Shown in pieces: positions 62,164 through 64,000 of a DNA stretch of 64,000 nucleotides. The first letter of the stretch is position 1. Each line of letters begins with the position of its first letter. A program made the translations under genes and the position numbers. The notes beneath the pieces are model-generated. The model saw nothing but the letters and a program-made list of their open reading frames with translations, was not told the origin of the DNA and did no database searches. Source of the DNA: MAG-120531 sp038125995 (lineage in GTDB: Bacteria; Bacteroidota; Bacteroidia; Flavobacteriales; Flavobacteriaceae); assembly GCA_038125995.1 (NCBI GenBank), contig JAYPEX010000002.1, positions 1 through 64,000 of the forward strand, given 5' to 3'.

Positions 62164-64000
62164 ATGAAATTAAACTTTCTTAAGTATGCATTACTGTTTG
62201 TAGCTGTTTTAAGCTATGGATTTGTAAGTGCACAACAGATTTCTGGTACCGTTTCGGATGAAAACGGACCGTTACCTGGAGCAACTGTTCTAGTAAAAGG
62301 AACCGTTAACGGTACTTTTGCTGATTTTGATGGTAATTATACCATTACTGCTGCCTCAGGAGATGTATTAGTGTTTTCTTATGTAGGTTACAATTCGCAA
62401 GAGGTAACTGTGGGAGATTCTGATACGATTAATGTGACTTTAGAAGCTAGTAACGCTCTAGAAGAAGTTGTGGTAGTTGGTTATGGTACTCAACAAAGAG
62501 GATCTATTACTGGTGCTGTCGCTTCTGTGGACGTTAGTGAAGCTGCTAAAACACCAATGACCAATGCTGCAGAGGCTCTACAGGGACGTGTTTCTGGGGT
62601 TACTGTAGTTAGTAACAACTCTCCAGGAGCGGCTCCTAAAATCGTAATTCGTGGATTTGGTACTTCTAACAACACAGATCCATTATATGTGATTGATGGA
62701 GTGCAAACGGATGACGCTTCTGTTTTGAATTCAATTAACCCTAATGACATCGAGCAGATGAACGTTCTTAAAGATGGTGCTGCTGCGATTTATGGTGCTC
62801 GTGCATCGAATGGGGTTGTTATTGTAACGACTAAGTCGGGTGGATACAATATGGAAAAAGCTAGAATTTCAGTAGATGCTTATACAGGATTTGCTGAGGC
62901 AACTAGAATTCCTGAGTTATTGACTGCTCAACAACATGGACAAATGATTTGGGATTCTATGAAGAATGACGGATTGACTCCTACACACCCTCAATACGGA
63001 TCAGGATCATCCCCAGTAGTTCCTACAACCTTACAAGGATTTAGAAGAATTGCAACCTATAATCCAGTAACTTTTGAGACGCCTACGGCAAGAGTATTGC
63101 CAAACGGTACAGATTGGTTTGGTGAGGCAACTCAAGTGGCTGTTCAACAAAACGCTACGGTTACCTTAGAAAATGGTAATGCAAGAGGAAAGTACTTAAT
63201 GTCAAATTCGTTCCAAAACAGAGAAGGAGTTTTTAAAACAACCTTCTTTAAACAAGGAACAACGCGTTTAAATTCTGAATTTAAAGTATCTAATAAAATT
63301 ACTATCGGTGAGCATTTAACAGCTTCTTTCTCTAATGCAAACAACACAAACGTAAGTGATTTACTTTTAAGAGCTTCCCCACTTATTCCAGTATATACGG
63401 AAGATGGAGGTTATGCCGGATCTGCAGGTGGACAGTTATCAAACGTAAACAACCCAGTAGCTGATTTATACAGAAATGCAGATAATTACAACAAAACATT
63501 CCGTTTGTTAGGGGATGTGTATATGAATGTGAATCTTGATGATTTTGTTGATGGATTATCATTCAAAACACGTTTCTCAGGAATGCTTCAGTACTTCAAC
63601 GGAAGATATTTAACTTCAAGAGTTCCTGAAGCTATTGAGCCACGTACAGATAACACCTTAACAGAGGTTGATTGGGCAAGAAACTCTTGGACATGGACCA
63701 ATACGATGAACTACGACAAAGTCTTTGGCGATCACTCAATCAATGCTATTTTAGGTATTGAGGCAGTGGATGAGTTCAGAAAAGGTAAGTCTGTTTCTAG
63801 AACCGGTTATTTATTTGAAGATCCAAACTTCTACTTGTTAAACAACGGTGGTGGAGGTATCTTAATCGGTGATGCTTATGCAGGAGGTTCTTCATTGTTT
63901 TCATTATTTGGAACAACTCAGTACTCTTTTGCTAACAAGTATTATTTAACTGCAACTGTACGTCAGGATACTTCTTCACGATTTAAAGGAGATAACAAAA
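62164..64000 (+). CDS. SusC/RagA-like TonB-dependent receptor, 3' end outside window
   Basis: The first 612 residues of an outer-membrane receptor for glycan or oligosaccharide uptake. Signal peptide (cut near VSAQ), carboxypeptidase-regulatory-like domain (about 22-100), the link LEEVVVVGYGTQ and a plug domain with GRVSGV, PLYVIDGVQ and the SusC-specific MNVLKDGAAAIYGARASNG block, then barrel strands up to the window end. The frame is open at base 64000. A SusD partner would be expected next, outside the window. Confidence 0.93.
   Translation, partial: MKLNFLKYALLFVAVLSYGFVSAQQISGTVSDENGPLPGATVLVKGTVNGTFADFDGNYTITAASGDVLVFSYVGYNSQEVTVGDSDTINVTLEASNALEEVVVVGYGTQQRGSITGAVASVDVSEAAKTPMTNAAEALQGRVSGVTVVSNNSPGAAPKIVIRGFGTSNNTDPLYVIDGVQTDDASVLNSINPNDIEQMNVLKDGAAAIYGARASNGVVIVTTKSGGYNMEKARISVDAYTGFAEATRIPELLTAQQHGQMIWDSMKNDGLTPTHPQYGSGSSPVVPTTLQGFRRIATYNPVTFETPTARVLPNGTDWFGEATQVAVQQNATVTLENGNARGKYLMSNSFQNREGVFKTTFFKQGTTRLNSEFKVSNKITIGEHLTASFSNANNTNVSDLLLRASPLIPVYTEDGGYAGSAGGQLSNVNNPVADLYRNADNYNKTFRLLGDVYMNVNLDDFVDGLSFKTRFSGMLQYFNGRYLTSRVPEAIEPRTDNTLTEVDWARNSWTWTNTMNYDKVFGDHSINAILGIEAVDEFRKGKSVSRTGYLFEDPNFYLLNNGGGGILIGDAYAGGSSLFSLFGTTQYSFANKYYLTATVRQDTSSRFKGDNK

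Overview
The window looks like a chromosomal contig from a marine or plant-associated Bacteroidota, most likely a Flavobacteriaceae-type organism. The evidence is low GC, type IX secretion (T9SS) type-B sorting domains next to PorP/SprF proteins, SusC and STN-type TonB receptors, DUF4249, CRTAC1-like FG-GAP lipoproteins, and TAnnTTTG-type -7 promoter elements without clear Shine-Dalgarno sites. No species can be named from the sequence alone.

Layout. 1-7.4 kb (+): the 3' part of a giant T9SS-secreted surface protein (DUF5011/HYR, cadherin-like and thrombospondin type 3 repeats, type-B sorting domain) followed by its PorP/SprF partner. 7.5-14.1 kb (-): a convergent second set made of a small EF-hand-like lipoprotein, a second T9SS adhesin, PorP/SprF and an OmpA/TPR/PD40 protein. 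Three 100-N gaps lie inside near-identical repeats of the two adhesins. 14.1-14.76 kb: a gene-poor scar with an initiator-tRNA-Met 5' half and what looks like a tyrosine-recombinase C-terminal fragment. 14.76-18.3 kb (-): trans-4-hydroxyproline catabolism (epimerase, 2-oxoglutarate semialdehyde dehydrogenase, DHDPS-type deaminase). 18.4-20.6 kb (+): a four-helix His-rich membrane protein, YceI, and a PhyH dioxygenase. 20.7-25.0 kb: galactose (Leloir) genes galT-galK-GntR divergent from galE. 25.2-26.7 kb (+): a small secreted protein and a beta-helix-like lipoprotein. 26.65-33.0 kb (-): an STN TonB receptor operon with DUF4249 and a barrel-less plug protein. 33.0-38.2 kb: two type-B carboxylesterases divergent from a Nudix-type regulator and a CE1-like esterase. 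38.2-41.2 kb (-): AtuA pair and CitMHS transporter. 41.2-44.8 kb (-): GH78 rhamnosidase. 44.9-58.4 kb (+): one long run of genes: DeoR, L-fucose-isomerase-like enzyme, split transketolase, ribose-type ABC importer with DUF2291, glycerol-kinase-like FGGY kinase, CE1-like esterase and two Sde182/DUF1593 proteins. 58.5-61.8 kb (-): CRTAC1-like lipoprotein. 62.2 kb to the end (+): SusC-like receptor, incomplete.

The most interesting system is the 44.9-58.4 kb operon. An aldose-ketose isomerase, a sugar kinase and a dedicated split transketolase fed by an ABC importer make a complete import-isomerise-phosphorylate-cleave route. This logic matches the transketolase route known for the branched pentose D-apiose. 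Conservation of glycerol-kinase substrate residues in the FGGY kinase fits phosphorylation of the glycerol-like end of D-apulose. That assignment is an inference. Genes for a rhamnosidase and several esterases next to it suggest a plant or seagrass pectin-type or glycoside substrate.
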